Shown: positions 54,795-63,483 of the stretch, piece by piece
Numbering within the stretch: position 1 is the first letter of the stretch
Layout: each line of letters starts with the position of its first letter
DNA from: Epilithonimonas xixisoli
Lineage (GTDB): Bacteria > Bacteroidota > Bacteroidia > Flavobacteriales > Weeksellaceae
DNA: 64,000 nucleotides
Assembly (NCBI RefSeq): GCF_004365655.1
Contig: NZ_SOEO01000002.1
Location: forward strand, 806,001 to 870,000
Direction of reading: 5' to 3'
Notes under the pieces: generated by a model
What the model saw: only the letters and a program-made list of their open reading frames with translations
Database searches by the model: none
What the model was told of the DNA's origin: nothing
Position numbers and translations under genes: made by a program

Positions 54795-55349
54795 TTACCA
54801 GTTGGCGACAATGTCGTTAAAAATTTTGTTGATGATCCTCTCATTCACAATTCTCACTTGCGCAGTTTCTATCGTATTGAGATCCAGATCACTGTTGAAA
54901 ACCGCCTCGTCGCTGTAAGTTCTGTCAAAACTCAAAGTAGGGTCTATGCTGTTTTCGTAATGTACTTTTACTGTGATGGTCAGCTTGTTTTGCAAAGCCT
55001 GAATTGTGTTTCCTTGAGTAGTGGTGGTTGCTGATCCAATACTGGTTGGCGTGATGCTATAATCGCTGATTTCACCTTCTATCAACAGATGTGGATTGTC
55101 AATAGCGCCTTTCAAACCAGATCTTTGCAGGAAGCGATTTTGCAAAGCCACTGTAAAATCCTGACTCAAAGTTGGGAGATTATTGGCAGCGTTATTTGGA
55201 AACATATTGATTTTCACCGTTTGCATTTCCGGGCTTAGTGAAGATCCGGAGAATTTGTAACACGAATATAAAAGACAAGAAACAAGTAAAAATATACACG
55301 TTTTAAAAATGCGAAGTGATGAAATATTGTTTTTAAAATTGGAAATCAT
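54795..55349 (-). CDS. lptE: LptE-family outer-membrane lipoprotein
   Basis: A 184-residue lipoprotein. The signal sequence ends in LLYSCYKF (lipobox). The mature part follows the Bacteroidota LptE pattern: SGSSLSPEMQTVKINMFPNN, LSQDFTVALQNRFLQRSGL, LLIEGEISDYSITP and the late TYSDEAVFNSDLDLNTIE. It partners LptD in placing lipopolysaccharide in the outer membrane. The place after the sigma-54 activator gene and in the miaB group is a common order in this phylum. Confidence 0.88.
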   Translation of the reverse strand: MISNFKNNISSLRIFKTCIFLLVSCLLYSCYKFSGSSLSPEMQTVKINMFPNNAANNLPTLSQDFTVALQNRFLQRSGLKGAIDNPHLLIEGEISDYSITPTSIGSATTTTQGNTIQALQNKLTITVKVHYENSIDPTLSFDRTYSDEAVFNSDLDLNTIETAQVRIVNERIINKIFNDIVANW

Positions 55350-55381
55350 TTTGATTCTTTTGCTTTTTTATCTTGATTTTT

Positions 55382-56680
55382 TTATTCCTCAAGATTATAC
55401 TGTTTTATTTTTCTGTAAAGCGTTCTTTGGGAAATTCCCAATTCGTCTGCGGCTTTATTTCTTCTGCCTTTATGCTTTTCTAAAGCTTTGATTATCAAAT
55501 CTTTTTCGTTGTTTTGCAAAGACAAAGATTCTGGTCTTGCTTCTTCTATTTCAATATCTTCTACATCATTGTAATCCTCATTATCCTCAGAGATAATCGT
55601 TGGATGGTGAATCTGATTCTGCTGACTGTTGTTATTATTTTCGAAGTAGAGCAAGGAGTTTGGATTCGCATTCTGAGCTGGTTCCGGTGTATAAATTCTA
55701 TTGATCAGATTTTTTTCCTGAGAACTCAGATCGGCATTTCCTCTACTTTTTATAAGTTCCGAAGTTAAGGATTTTAAATCATTAATGTCATTCCGCATAT
55801 CGAAGAGCACTTTGTACATAATTTCTCTCTCCGACCCAAAGTCTGAGCTGGAACTTCCGCTTCCGCTGGTTTTGGAAATGACCGCTGGCAAATTCGCATT
55901 CATCGGGATGTATTCTGCCAATTTTGTGGAATTAACTTCTCGGTTTTGCTCAACCACAGTCATCTGTTCCACCAAATTTCTGAGTTGACGAACGTTCCCA
56001 GGAAAAGCATAATTTTCAAGATAAGAAACCGCATCATCTGTCAATTTCAATTCCGGCATTCTGTATTTTTCAGCAAAATCTATCGCGAACTTTCTGAATA
56101 ACAGGTGAATATCGCCCTTTCTTTCTCGCAAAGCCGGCATATCAATCTGAACTGTATTCAAACGATAATAAAGGTCTTCACGGAAACGGTTGTCGCCAAT
56201 CGCTTTCATCATATTCACATTTGTAGCAGCCACTATTCTTACATTCGTTTTTTGAACTTGAGAAGAACCAACTTTCATAAATTCTCCACTTTCCAAAACT
56301 CTCAGCAAACGAACTTGTGTCTGCAAAGGCAATTCACCCACTTCATCAAGGAAAATGGTTCCGCCATCTGCGACTTCAAAATAACCTTTTCTTGTGGAAG
56401 TTGCGCCTGTAAACGCACCTTTTTCGTGTCCGAATAGTTCGGAATCTATTGTTCCTTCTGGGATTGCACCGCAGTTCACGACAATATATGGTTGGTGCTT
56501 TCTTCTGGATTCGCCGTGGATAATTTTCGGGATAAACTCTTTTCCAACGCCACTTTCGCCCATTACCAAAACTGAGATATCGGTTGGAGCGACCTGAATT
56601 GCCTTTTCCAAAGCTCTATTAAGTGCAGGGAAATTCCCGATGATGCCGAAGCGTGCTTTTATGGATTGTAATTCTGCCAT
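55382..56680 (-). CDS. Sigma-54-dependent transcriptional activator, no receiver domain
   Basis: A 432-residue activator. The AAA+ domain starts almost at once: Walker A VMGESGVGKEFIPKIIH, the sigma-54 contact loop GAFTGATSTRKGYFE, Walker B GTIFLDEVGEL and the arginine fingers in FREDLYYRLNTVQIDMPALR. It ends near residue 250. A linker of about 110 residues rich in Ser, Asn and Gln leads to a Fis-type helix-turn-helix (IIKALEKHKGRRNKAADELG, ISQRTLYRKIKQY). There is no N-terminal receiver, PAS or GAF domain, so control must come from level, partner or linker. The start at 56680 (MAELQSIKARFG) fits the family; a longer frame is spurious. Confidence 0.92.
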   Translation of the reverse strand: MAELQSIKARFGIIGNFPALNRALEKAIQVAPTDISVLVMGESGVGKEFIPKIIHGESRRKHQPYIVVNCGAIPEGTIDSELFGHEKGAFTGATSTRKGYFEVADGGTIFLDEVGELPLQTQVRLLRVLESGEFMKVGSSQVQKTNVRIVAATNVNMMKAIGDNRFREDLYYRLNTVQIDMPALRERKGDIHLLFRKFAIDFAEKYRMPELKLTDDAVSYLENYAFPGNVRQLRNLVEQMTVVEQNREVNSTKLAEYIPMNANLPAVISKTSGSGSSSSDFGSEREIMYKVLFDMRNDINDLKSLTSELIKSRGNADLSSQEKNLINRIYTPEPAQNANPNSLLYFENNNNSQQNQIHHPTIISEDNEDYNDVEDIEIEEARPESLSLQNNEKDLIIKALEKHKGRRNKAADELGISQRTLYRKIKQYNLEE

Positions 56681-56756
56681 AATTTTAATTTTTTGTCCGA
56701 ACTCCGATGACGGAATTCGGAAGATTTTTTTGAATTTGAATTTTGTTAAATTTAAT

Positions 56757-57581
56757 TTACAGTTCAGCAATTTGCTTTCTGTAAACTTTGTTGAAATGAT
56801 GCGTATAGCCTTCCAACATTGTTTTGCCTTCATCATAAGATTTTAAGGCAAGATTTTTCAAATCCAAATAATCTTTGTTTCTAATTTTCGAAACTTTACT
56901 TTTAAAATAAATATTCTCCGCAAAATCATAAACTTTGCTTTGTTTCTCGAAGTTTTCTAACGCTTTTTCGTGCTTTCCAGTTTCGAAATATGTTACGCCA
57001 AGCTGATAATAATCGTACAAACCAACATTATGCTCCTTCTTGGAAAGTTGATTTTCTATGAGAGAAATTGCCTTTTCTTTTTCCCCAATCGCTGAATGAC
57101 AAAGGGCTTTTGCAATATGCAATTCATAATCGCCGTTGACGGAATGTCCCAAATATCCAGTTGGATAAATTTTTTCTAAAGCTTCAATGTCTGCGATGGC
57201 ACCTTTGTAATCTCGGAAAAATTGGTATCTGCACCAAGCTCTGTAACCGAGATTTCCTTTAGGATTAAGTTCTACAGACTTGTCAATCAGTTTTTTCCAG
57301 GAAACAAAATCTCCGCTTTTGAGATAAGAAACCGATTGTTCTTTGTAAGGATAATCGAAATTTGGGTCAATTTTTATGGCTTCGGATAATCCGTCGTGGA
57401 AACGTTGATCGAATTGATAAAGTCTTTTGTTGTAAACCGTTTCAATGGCTTTTTCGCAAGCTTTAAATTTGATGGAATCGCCTTCCAAACGGAAAACATT
57501 ACAGTTCAAAGATTGTCCGTAAGTGAAAAACGCAACTAAAATCAGCTGAAAACTAAGGCAATATTTCGTCGATTTTTCCAT
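56757..57581 (-). CDS. Secreted TPR-repeat protein
   Basis: A 274-residue protein with a signal peptide (KYCLSFQLILVAFFTYGQS). Several TPR-like helix pairs follow (SVSYLKSGDFVSWKKLIDKS, LGHSVNGDYELHIAKALCHS, YYQLGVTYFETGKHEKALEN). It is likely a periplasmic scaffold. Its start overlaps the preceding gene by 29 bp. Function is not known. Confidence 0.78.
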   Translation of the reverse strand: MEKSTKYCLSFQLILVAFFTYGQSLNCNVFRLEGDSIKFKACEKAIETVYNKRLYQFDQRFHDGLSEAIKIDPNFDYPYKEQSVSYLKSGDFVSWKKLIDKSVELNPKGNLGYRAWCRYQFFRDYKGAIADIEALEKIYPTGYLGHSVNGDYELHIAKALCHSAIGEKEKAISLIENQLSKKEHNVGLYDYYQLGVTYFETGKHEKALENFEKQSKVYDFAENIYFKSKVSKIRNKDYLDLKNLALKSYDEGKTMLEGYTHHFNKVYRKQIAEL

Positions 57582-58044
57582 CTTTTATTTTGAAAATTAA
57601 ATATTGATAATAGTCGATTTTTCCGCCTCTTTCTTGTTTTGGAATCCAACCATTTAGATTTTTTGTGATTTCTAAAAGTTGCTTTGTAATATTTTTATCG
57701 ATTTCAATTGGCTCGTAATCGTAGTTTGCGGTTAAAATCCTGAATCTATCAGATTTCCCAAAACAATTCACAATGAAACGAATTCTAACCCAAGCATTTT
57801 CCTTTTTTACATTTCCAGAATTATATTTTTTCTGAAACTCTTCCTCGATTGCTATTTTTTCGCCTTCGTATTGAAATCCTTTTGAGTCATTAAAATATTG
57901 ATAAATGTGATTCTCATTACATAAAATGAAATCTTTTCTATCCGTTTTCTCATCAAAATTGATGTTCCCAATGTAATCCCATTTTGAACTTTGAGAGAAC
58001 AAAAGAGTTGGTAAAAGAAATAGTATGCAGGAGATATTCTTCAT
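57553..58044 (-). CDS. Small secreted protein resembling a TonB C-terminal fold
   Basis: A 163-residue protein with a signal peptide ending LLFSQ. The part AWVRIRFIVNCFGKSDRFRI through NGWIPKQERGGKIDYYQYLI follows the beta-alpha-beta pattern of TonB C-terminal-like proteins common in Bacteroidota. It has no membrane anchor, so it would not act as a classical energy transducer. It overlaps the TPR gene and lies 47 bp after miaB. Function is unknown. Confidence 0.7.
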   Translation of the reverse strand: MKNISCILFLLPTLLFSQSSKWDYIGNINFDEKTDRKDFILCNENHIYQYFNDSKGFQYEGEKIAIEEEFQKKYNSGNVKKENAWVRIRFIVNCFGKSDRFRILTANYDYEPIEIDKNITKQLLEITKNLNGWIPKQERGGKIDYYQYLIFKIKDGKIDEILP

Positions 58045-58091
58045 TGATATATTGAAACCTCAGCTAAAGAGAAAGTTTGATGATTAGAATT

Positions 58092-59528
58092 TTATAAAAC
58101 CGTTTCCCCCAAAAGCGTTCCCTGCGTATTGCCGTGGACAAAAACAGACACAATGTCGCCCAATTTTTGACCTTCCTTCATATCAAATACACAAACTGCG
58201 TTTTGAGAATTTCTGCCTTTCCATTGGTTTTTATTCTTCTTAGAAATGCCTTCAATCAAAATTTCGTGAACTCTGCCCACGTAACCTTGCATTCTTTTTC
58301 GGGAAAGTTCACCTTGTAAAGCAATCACTTCCGCGAGACGACGTTGTTTTACATCGGCAGGAATGTCGTCTTCCAATTTCTTGTGAGCGGGCGTTCCGGG
58401 TCTTGTGGAATAAGAAAACATATAACCGTAATCGTATTCAACTTCTCGCATCAAGCTCATTGTGAGTTGATGGTCTTCCTCGGTTTCGGTGCAGAATCCG
58501 ATAATCATATCTTGGGAAAAAGAAATATCGGGAACAATTTCTTTTCCTTTTTTAATTAAATCTAAATATTCCTGACGCGTGTGTTGACGGTTCATCAATT
58601 GGAGAATTCTGTCGCTTCCACTTTGAACGGGAAGGTGAACGTAATTACAGATATTATCGTGTTTTGCAATCATTCTGAAAACTTCTTCCGTCATCTCGTG
58701 CGGATTGGAAGTTGAGAATCTGATTCTCATTTTCGGAACTGCAACGGCAACCATATCAAGCAATTGAGCAAAATTGATCGCTGTCAGTTTTTGCATTTCT
58801 GATGCTTTGGCAAAGTCTTTTTTCGGTCCGCCACCATACCAAAGGTAGGAATCAACGTTTTGTCCAAGAAGTGTAATTTCTTTGTAACCATTGTTCCAAA
58901 GACTTTGACATTCCTCAATAATCGAATGCGGGTCACGACTTCTCTCACGACCTCTGGTAAACGGAACTACGCAAAACGTACACATATTATCGCAACCTCT
59001 CGTGATCGTCACGAAAGCTGTAACGCCATTTCCGCCCAAACGAACTGGATTGATGTCAGCATAAGTTTCTTCTTTCGAAAGGATAACGTTGATGGCATCT
59101 CTTCCGTCCTCGGTTTCTTTCAAAAGATTGGGTAAATCTCTGTAAGCATCGGGACCTACGACCAAATCGACGAGTTGTTCTTCCTCTAGAAATTTAGTTT
59201 TCAATCGTTCCGCCATACAACCGAGAACTCCGACGGTCATATTTGGACGTTCTTTTTTCAAATTTTTGAATTGAGCCAAACGCATTCTCACAGTTTGCTC
59301 AGCTTTTTCACGGATGGAGCAAGTATTCAATAAAATCAAATCTGCCTCTTCCACGTTCAAAGTTGTGTTGTAGCCTTGTTCGTTGAGGATGGATGCAACA
59401 ATCTCGGAATCAGAGAAATTCATCTGACAGCCGTAGCTTTCTAAGAACAGTTTTTTACCGTTTTCAGGTTTTTCGAGAATGGCAAAAGCTTCGCCCTGTT
59501 TGGTTTCGTCTATATATTTTTCTTGCAC
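58092..59528 (-). CDS. miaB: tRNA-2-methylthio-N6-dimethylallyladenosine synthase MiaB
   Basis: A 478-residue radical-SAM methylthiotransferase acting on A37 of tRNAs. The N-terminal Fe-S cluster cysteines are in [28 protein letters not shown] and [10 protein letters not shown]. The radical-SAM triad is in [22 protein letters not shown]-terminal TRAM domain follows. The frame opens further upstream at a TTG (59568-59570), but that stretch lies inside an AT-rich palindrome. The GTG at 59526-59528 ([11 protein letters not shown]) is chosen instead. It needs Fe-S clusters, which the suf operon in this window supplies. Confidence 0.94.
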   Translation of the reverse strand: MQEKYIDETKQGEAFAILEKPENGKKLFLESYGCQMNFSDSEIVASILNEQGYNTTLNVEEADLILLNTCSIREKAEQTVRMRLAQFKNLKKERPNMTVGVLGCMAERLKTKFLEEEQLVDLVVGPDAYRDLPNLLKETEDGRDAINVILSKEETYADINPVRLGGNGVTAFVTITRGCDNMCTFCVVPFTRGRERSRDPHSIIEECQSLWNNGYKEITLLGQNVDSYLWYGGGPKKDFAKASEMQKLTAINFAQLLDMVAVAVPKMRIRFSTSNPHEMTEEVFRMIAKHDNICNYVHLPVQSGSDRILQLMNRQHTRQEYLDLIKKGKEIVPDISFSQDMIIGFCTETEEDHQLTMSLMREVEYDYGYMFSYSTRPGTPAHKKLEDDIPADVKQRRLAEVIALQGELSRKRMQGYVGRVHEILIEGISKKNKNQWKGRNSQNAVCVFDMKEGQKLGDIVSVFVHGNTQGTLLGETVL

Positions 59529-59532
59529 TGCA

Positions 59533-59617
59533 TCAAAATTTGAGATTTGAATTTTGAGATTTGAAATCAAAAACCGCTAAAAAGCAATTTCAAATTTCAA
59601 ACCTCGAATTTCAAATT
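59533..59617. repeat. AT-rich palindromic repeat in the miaB leader
   Basis: Repeats of TTTGAGATTTGAA and ATTTTGAGATTTGAAAT (59539-59567) face AATTTCAAATTTCAAA (59587-59601) and GAATTTCAAATT (59606-59617). The RNA could fold into a long, weak hairpin between the predicted start of transcription and the GTG. Confidence 0.65.
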
Positions 59618-59627
59618 AATTAGTTTG

Positions 59628-59635
59628 CAAAGATA
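59628..59635 (-). promoter_or_regulatory. Promoter -7 box of the miaB group
   Basis: TATCTTTG on the minus strand, about 100 bases before the GTG. No good -33 element is visible. Confidence 0.5.
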
Positions 59636-59707
59636 CAAAATATTGTGACAGAATGGCAGGGATTGAAATTATTCAGAAGTTGAAATCTTGGCTGTTTTTT
59701 GATAAAA

Positions 59708-60118
59708 TTAATCGTGATCCGCGTGTTCTGATGAAAAATTAATATCAAAAATAATATTAGAACTTACAGGAACACCGTTTTGAATCGCTGGTTTCCATTT
59801 TTTCTTGAGCCGTTTCATCGCAAAGTTCATATCTTGTTTGAACTCTTCGTCATATTTTACTTTGGGATGGATTTTCATCTCGCTCATTTTTCCATTTTTA
59901 TCAATTGTAATGATGAAAGAAAATTTTCCATTTACCGCATAAGCTGTAAGATCGACGTAGGCGTAAACCATTCTCATAAACTCGTTGCGGAAAACTTCCT
60001 GACCGCCGGGATATTCCGCTTTTTGATTTGCAACGGTGACTTCGGTTTGAGACTGTGTTTGGGAATAAGATAAACTGCTCATCGACAAAGCGATAGCAAG
60101 ATAAAAAAGCTTCAACAT
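59708..60118 (-). CDS. Small secreted TonB-C-like protein
   Basis: A 136-residue protein with a signal peptide ending LSYSQ. It carries KAEYPGGQEVFRNEFMRMVY, KFSFIITIDKNGKMSEMKIH and RLKKKWKPAIQNGVPVSSNI. The KWKPAxxNGxPV stretch is typical of the TonB C-terminal domain, but no membrane anchor or proline-rich linker is present. It may bind a TonB-dependent receptor or peptidoglycan in the periplasm. Function is unknown. Confidence 0.75.
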   Translation of the reverse strand: MLKLFYLAIALSMSSLSYSQTQSQTEVTVANQKAEYPGGQEVFRNEFMRMVYAYVDLTAYAVNGKFSFIITIDKNGKMSEMKIHPKVKYDEEFKQDMNFAMKRLKKKWKPAIQNGVPVSSNIIFDINFSSEHADHD

Positions 60119-60172
60119 TCTTGAAATTATTTGAGTAGGTTATTATGGGATAAATATACGGCATCTGACGTA

Positions 60173-60203
60173 TTTGTTTTGAAAAAAAAGCGTATTAAAT
60201 TTG
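60173..60203 (+). promoter_or_regulatory. Promoter of the YbjN-like gene
   Basis: TTTG (60173-60176), 19 bp, TAAATTTG (60196-60203). A good match, 25 bases before the ATG. Confidence 0.72.
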
Positions 60204-60228
60204 CTCTCAACAATAAACCCTAAAAGTT

Positions 60229-60705
60229 ATGAAAACCAAACTATTATTAAAATTATTCTTGGCGATGATGCTTTTCGCCGGCGTTTTTACAAATGCACAA
60301 AAAGTGGTGAAATCAGACGAAATCACCGTAGAAGGATTGAAAAAACTGATGGACGACGCAGGAATTGTAGTGGTCTCAACAGGAACAGATTTTGTGAAAA
60401 TTAAAAACACCTACACTTGGAACATTTACAATGACAAAGCCAAAGGTTACCTCACATTCTCTGTAACCTACAAATCTAAAGAAGGCACAACTTACACAAA
60501 AGCGAGCGAACTGACGAACAAGCTGAACAAGGAAGTGGCAATGTCAAGATTTGATTTTGATGCCGAGTCCAAAACGTTTGCTGTGAATTATTACTTTATG
60601 TGCGAAGGTGGATTTGTGATGTCAAATCTTATGAAAGCCATCACCCTTTTCCGCGATACCATTACGCTGGCGTTGCAAAAAGATACGGAGATGTTGATTC
60701 TTTAG
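60229..60705 (+). CDS. Secreted YbjN-domain protein
   Basis: A 158-residue protein with a signal peptide ending GVFTNAQ. The rest matches the YbjN (type III chaperone-like) fold: VEGLKKLMDDAGI, then SRFDFDAESKTFAVNYYFMC and EGGFVMSNLMKAITLF. YbjN proteins are usually cytosolic, so an exported form is a Bacteroidota speciality. It is transcribed alone between its own promoter and terminator. Function is unknown. Confidence 0.8.
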   Translation: MKTKLLLKLFLAMMLFAGVFTNAQKVVKSDEITVEGLKKLMDDAGIVVVSTGTDFVKIKNTYTWNIYNDKAKGYLTFSVTYKSKEGTTYTKASELTNKLNKEVAMSRFDFDAESKTFAVNYYFMCEGGFVMSNLMKAITLFRDTITLALQKDTEMLIL

Positions 60706-60733
60706 GAAATGTAAATTTTCATTTTAATAAATT

Positions 60734-60769
60734 TCAGGGTAGAATCATTTTCTATCCTGTTTTTTTTAT
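60734..60769. terminator. Intrinsic terminator after the YbjN-like gene
   Basis: CAGGGTAGAA and TTCTATCCTG pair with one bulge, followed by T8. It also lies just beyond the stop of the convergent RDD gene (60775). Confidence 0.85.
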
Positions 60770-60774
60770 TAAGT

Positions 60775-61527
60775 CTAAGAATCCTTTCCGGTGTAGAAAT
60801 TATAATCCTTGATTACCGTATTGATGAATTGCCGTTGCGTCAGTTGGATAGAATTGGGTTCCAGCTTCAGGATTTCGACGATTTTGATTGTCAGTTTATT
60901 GATGATTTGGCGATCGTCAGATTTCAAAGCTTTCTGGTAGTTTTCTTTGATGATTCGCACATCGTTGTCGCTCAGAAGAATGACTTGTGGAAAAAGTGGA
61001 GTGTAATCTTCCTTCAATTGTTCCAAAATAGTGTGCGAAATATTCACGCTATTTTTGAGAGAAATCACCGCTGTTCCAGTCGCAATATCGCCCACGCGCT
61101 GATGATTTTTGGAAACCACCATACTGATGACCGCCACGATTCCGGAATTGGTGTAGATATCTACCAACCGGAATATCCAACGCATGAGATAATCGCCGAA
61201 ACTTGCCTGGTAGCCGTCTATTTTCACGACTTTTATTTTCATTAATTTCTTTCCAAAGGTTTGTCCTTCCATCAGGCTTTCCAGTACCAAAGTGTAGATA
61301 TGAACAGGAAATGTAACGATAAGAATGAAGGCGCCCAGAGACCAATTGTCCATCCCGCTGGTAAAATCTGATCCTTCCAGAAGAAAGCGCAGAAGCCAGA
61401 ATAAAACAAAAATATAAAATCCCTTGATAAGCCAATCTATGAAAAAAGCAACGATTCTTTCTCCCACACCAGCCAACGTAAAATTTACATTTACATTTTG
61501 CGAAGTATTAATAGCAATCTGATTCAT
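60775..61527 (-). CDS. RDD-family inner-membrane protein
   Basis: A 250-residue protein. It starts with a short beta segment (INTSQNVNVNFTLAG), then RIVAFFIDWLIKGFYIF with the Arg-Asp pair that names the RDD family. Further membrane helices and MRWIFRLVDIYTNSGIVAVI follow, and a cytosolic C-terminal tail of about 90 residues. RDD proteins are of unclear function; some affect ion balance. Its ATG lies 20 bp from that of the divergent SpoIIM-like gene, a standard partner in Bacteroidota. Confidence 0.88.
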   Translation of the reverse strand: MNQIAINTSQNVNVNFTLAGVGERIVAFFIDWLIKGFYIFVLFWLLRFLLEGSDFTSGMDNWSLGAFILIVTFPVHIYTLVLESLMEGQTFGKKLMKIKVVKIDGYQASFGDYLMRWIFRLVDIYTNSGIVAVISMVVSKNHQRVGDIATGTAVISLKNSVNISHTILEQLKEDYTPLFPQVILLSDNDVRIIKENYQKALKSDDRQIINKLTIKIVEILKLEPNSIQLTQRQFINTVIKDYNFYTGKDS

Positions 61528-61547
61528 ATTTTTATTATTTTAGCATT

Positions 61548-62540
61548 ATGAGAGAAGTGGCTTTTATAAAGCAAAATAAAGCAAAATGGTTGGAAATAGA
61601 ACATGTTGTCAACGGAAAAATGAAAAAAAATCCGGATGATCTCTCGTCGCTGTACATCAATTTGATTAATGATCTCTCATTTTCCCAAACTTATTATCCC
61701 AAAAGCAAAACCACTGTTTATCTCAATTTTCTCTCGGCTCAGATTTTTCAGAAAATTTATAAAACCAAAAGAATCGAGGAAAACAGAATCAAACATTTCT
61801 TTGTCACAGAAGTTCCGATGACGGTGTACGAATATCGCCGCTATCTCCATTATGCATTTGCTTTTTTTATCTTGTTTGTTGCCATAGGCGTCATTTCTTC
61901 GATTTATGACAAAGATTTTGCAACGCTCATTTTGGGCGAAGGCTACGTGAACCAAACATTGGAAAACATCAAAAAAGGAGATCCTACCGCCATATATGGT
62001 TCGGGTGCAAATTGGAGCACATCACTTATGATCATTGTGAACAACTTGGTTGTGGGTGCAAAACTTTACATCTACGGCGTTTTCGGTGGCGTTGGAACGT
62101 TGTATGCCTTGATGCAGAACAGCATTATGTTGGGCGCATTTCAGTTTTTCTTCAAAACCCAAAATGTGTTGCTGGAAAGTGCGAAAGGAATCTGGCTTCA
62201 CGGTGCTTTTGAGATTTTTGGAATGGTGGTGGAAGCGATGGCTGGGCTTATTTTGGGCGCCTCCATTTTGTTTCCAAAGACGTTGTCGCGCTTAGAATCT
62301 TTCAAACTCGGTTTTAGAAATAGTTTCAAAATCTATCTTAGCACAGTTCCATTCACTATTTTTGCAGGCATCATAGAAGGTTTTGTCACCAGATATGCGC
62401 AGGTGATGCCGTTGGTTCTCAACATTGTTATCATCTTTGGTACTTTGTCTGTGATTGCGTTTTACTATTTTATTTACCCTCATATTGTCATCAAAAAACT
62501 TAAGAAAAATGCAATTATTTCAAGAGCGAAAATTCGGTAA
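61548..62540 (+). CDS. SpoIIM-like (stage II sporulation protein M family) membrane protein
   Basis: A 330-residue protein. It opens REVAFIKQNKAKWLEIEHVV, the N-terminal helix of this Bacteroidota group, and has several membrane helices in the second half (NNLVVGAKLYIYGVFGGVGT, LHGAFEIFGMVVEAMAGLIL). These proteins occur in non-sporulating bacteria with RDD, DUF4129 and MoxR-type genes. The role is unknown. It overlaps the next gene by 32 bp. Confidence 0.88.
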   Translation: MREVAFIKQNKAKWLEIEHVVNGKMKKNPDDLSSLYINLINDLSFSQTYYPKSKTTVYLNFLSAQIFQKIYKTKRIEENRIKHFFVTEVPMTVYEYRRYLHYAFAFFILFVAIGVISSIYDKDFATLILGEGYVNQTLENIKKGDPTAIYGSGANWSTSLMIIVNNLVVGAKLYIYGVFGGVGTLYALMQNSIMLGAFQFFFKTQNVLLESAKGIWLHGAFEIFGMVVEAMAGLILGASILFPKTLSRLESFKLGFRNSFKIYLSTVPFTIFAGIIEGFVTRYAQVMPLVLNIVIIFGTLSVIAFYYFIYPHIVIKKLKKNAIISRAKIR

Positions 62541-63483
62541 TCTCATCAGCGATACCTTTACCTTTTTCAAAGAATTTGGTAAGAATTATTTTAAGAATTA
62601 TCTCGCTCTCAACGGCGTTTTGATGCTTCTGTTTGTGGTGGTTTTCATATTTGGATACCGTGAGTTTTTCCTTCAAATGATCAATTCAAATGTCAACGGA
62701 AACAGCTATTTTTTCCAATCTTATTTTCAGGAGAATAACTTGTTATTGATTTTAGGATTTGTGGTGTTTGTTCTTTTATTTTTGTTAATGAGCATCATTA
62801 TGTACACATTTCCAGTTTTGTACATGAAGCGGATTGCAGAAACCGGCGATCGCAACATAAAGCCGGATCAAATGCTGGGTGACATCAAAAAGAATATCGG
62901 AAAGTTTATCATTTTCTTTCTCGGAACGCTTTTTATTATGACGCCTGTGATGTTTATTTTGATGGCAATTTCCTCATTTCTAATGGTGGTTGTCATTGGT
63001 TTTTTTCTATTGATTTTGTTGATGCCGGCTTTCATTAATGTAATGAATTTTACACTTTTCGATTATCTGAATACCAACAAAGGTTTTTTTGAATCTCTGG
63101 GTTATGCGCTGAAAGTCAATTTTTCAAAAATGTTCGATTCTCAGCAGGCGAAATTCTGGAAATATTGGGGTTCTACGGTGATTTGTTTTATGATTATTTA
63201 TGTTGTTTTGATGGTTTTTACATTTATTCCGTCCATATTTTTAGGTTTGGGAATGAGTACAATTCCAGAAGTGGGAAATCCGCAAAGCGATCCTGCAGAA
63301 GTGTTTTCTGGAGGAATGGGCATTTTTTTCTTCGTGATTTACGGCATTTCTACCCTGGTAAGTTTTATGTTGTACAATGTGATGTACGTTAACGCGGGAC
63401 TTCAGTATTACGACAGCCGCACAGATTTGCACAGAACAATCAACCTGAGTGAAATTGATACCATAGGAAACAGTGAGTTTTAG
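62509..63483 (+). CDS. Polytopic membrane protein of the SpoIIM cluster
   Basis: A 324-residue membrane protein with about six hydrophobic segments, such as GVLMLLFVVVFIFGYREFF and IIFFLGTLFIMTPVMFILMA. I recognise it only as the uncharacterised membrane partner often found between SpoIIM and DUF4129 genes in Flavobacteriia. The ATG at 62509 (MQLFQERKFGN) is preferred over longer frames and overlaps the SpoIIM gene by 32 bp. It overlaps the next gene by 11 bp, so the three are translationally coupled. Confidence 0.75.
   Translation: MQLFQERKFGNLISDTFTFFKEFGKNYFKNYLALNGVLMLLFVVVFIFGYREFFLQMINSNVNGNSYFFQSYFQENNLLLILGFVVFVLLFLLMSIIMYTFPVLYMKRIAETGDRNIKPDQMLGDIKKNIGKFIIFFLGTLFIMTPVMFILMAISSFLMVVVIGFFLLILLMPAFINVMNFTLFDYLNTNKGFFESLGYALKVNFSKMFDSQQAKFWKYWGSTVICFMIIYVVLMVFTFIPSIFLGLGMSTIPEVGNPQSDPAEVFSGGMGIFFFVIYGISTLVSFMLYNVMYVNAGLQYYDSRTDLHRTINLSEIDTIGNSEF

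Noticed and set aside
56681-56836. A 52-codon N-terminal extension of the sigma-54 activator.
   Set aside because: It is Lys/Phe-rich, overlaps the end of the upstream TPR gene and does not resemble a sensor domain.
59529-59570. A 14-codon N-terminal extension of MiaB from a TTG.
   Set aside because: It is made of the AT-rich palindromic repeat and lacks an ATG; the GTG start gives the expected [11 protein letters not shown].
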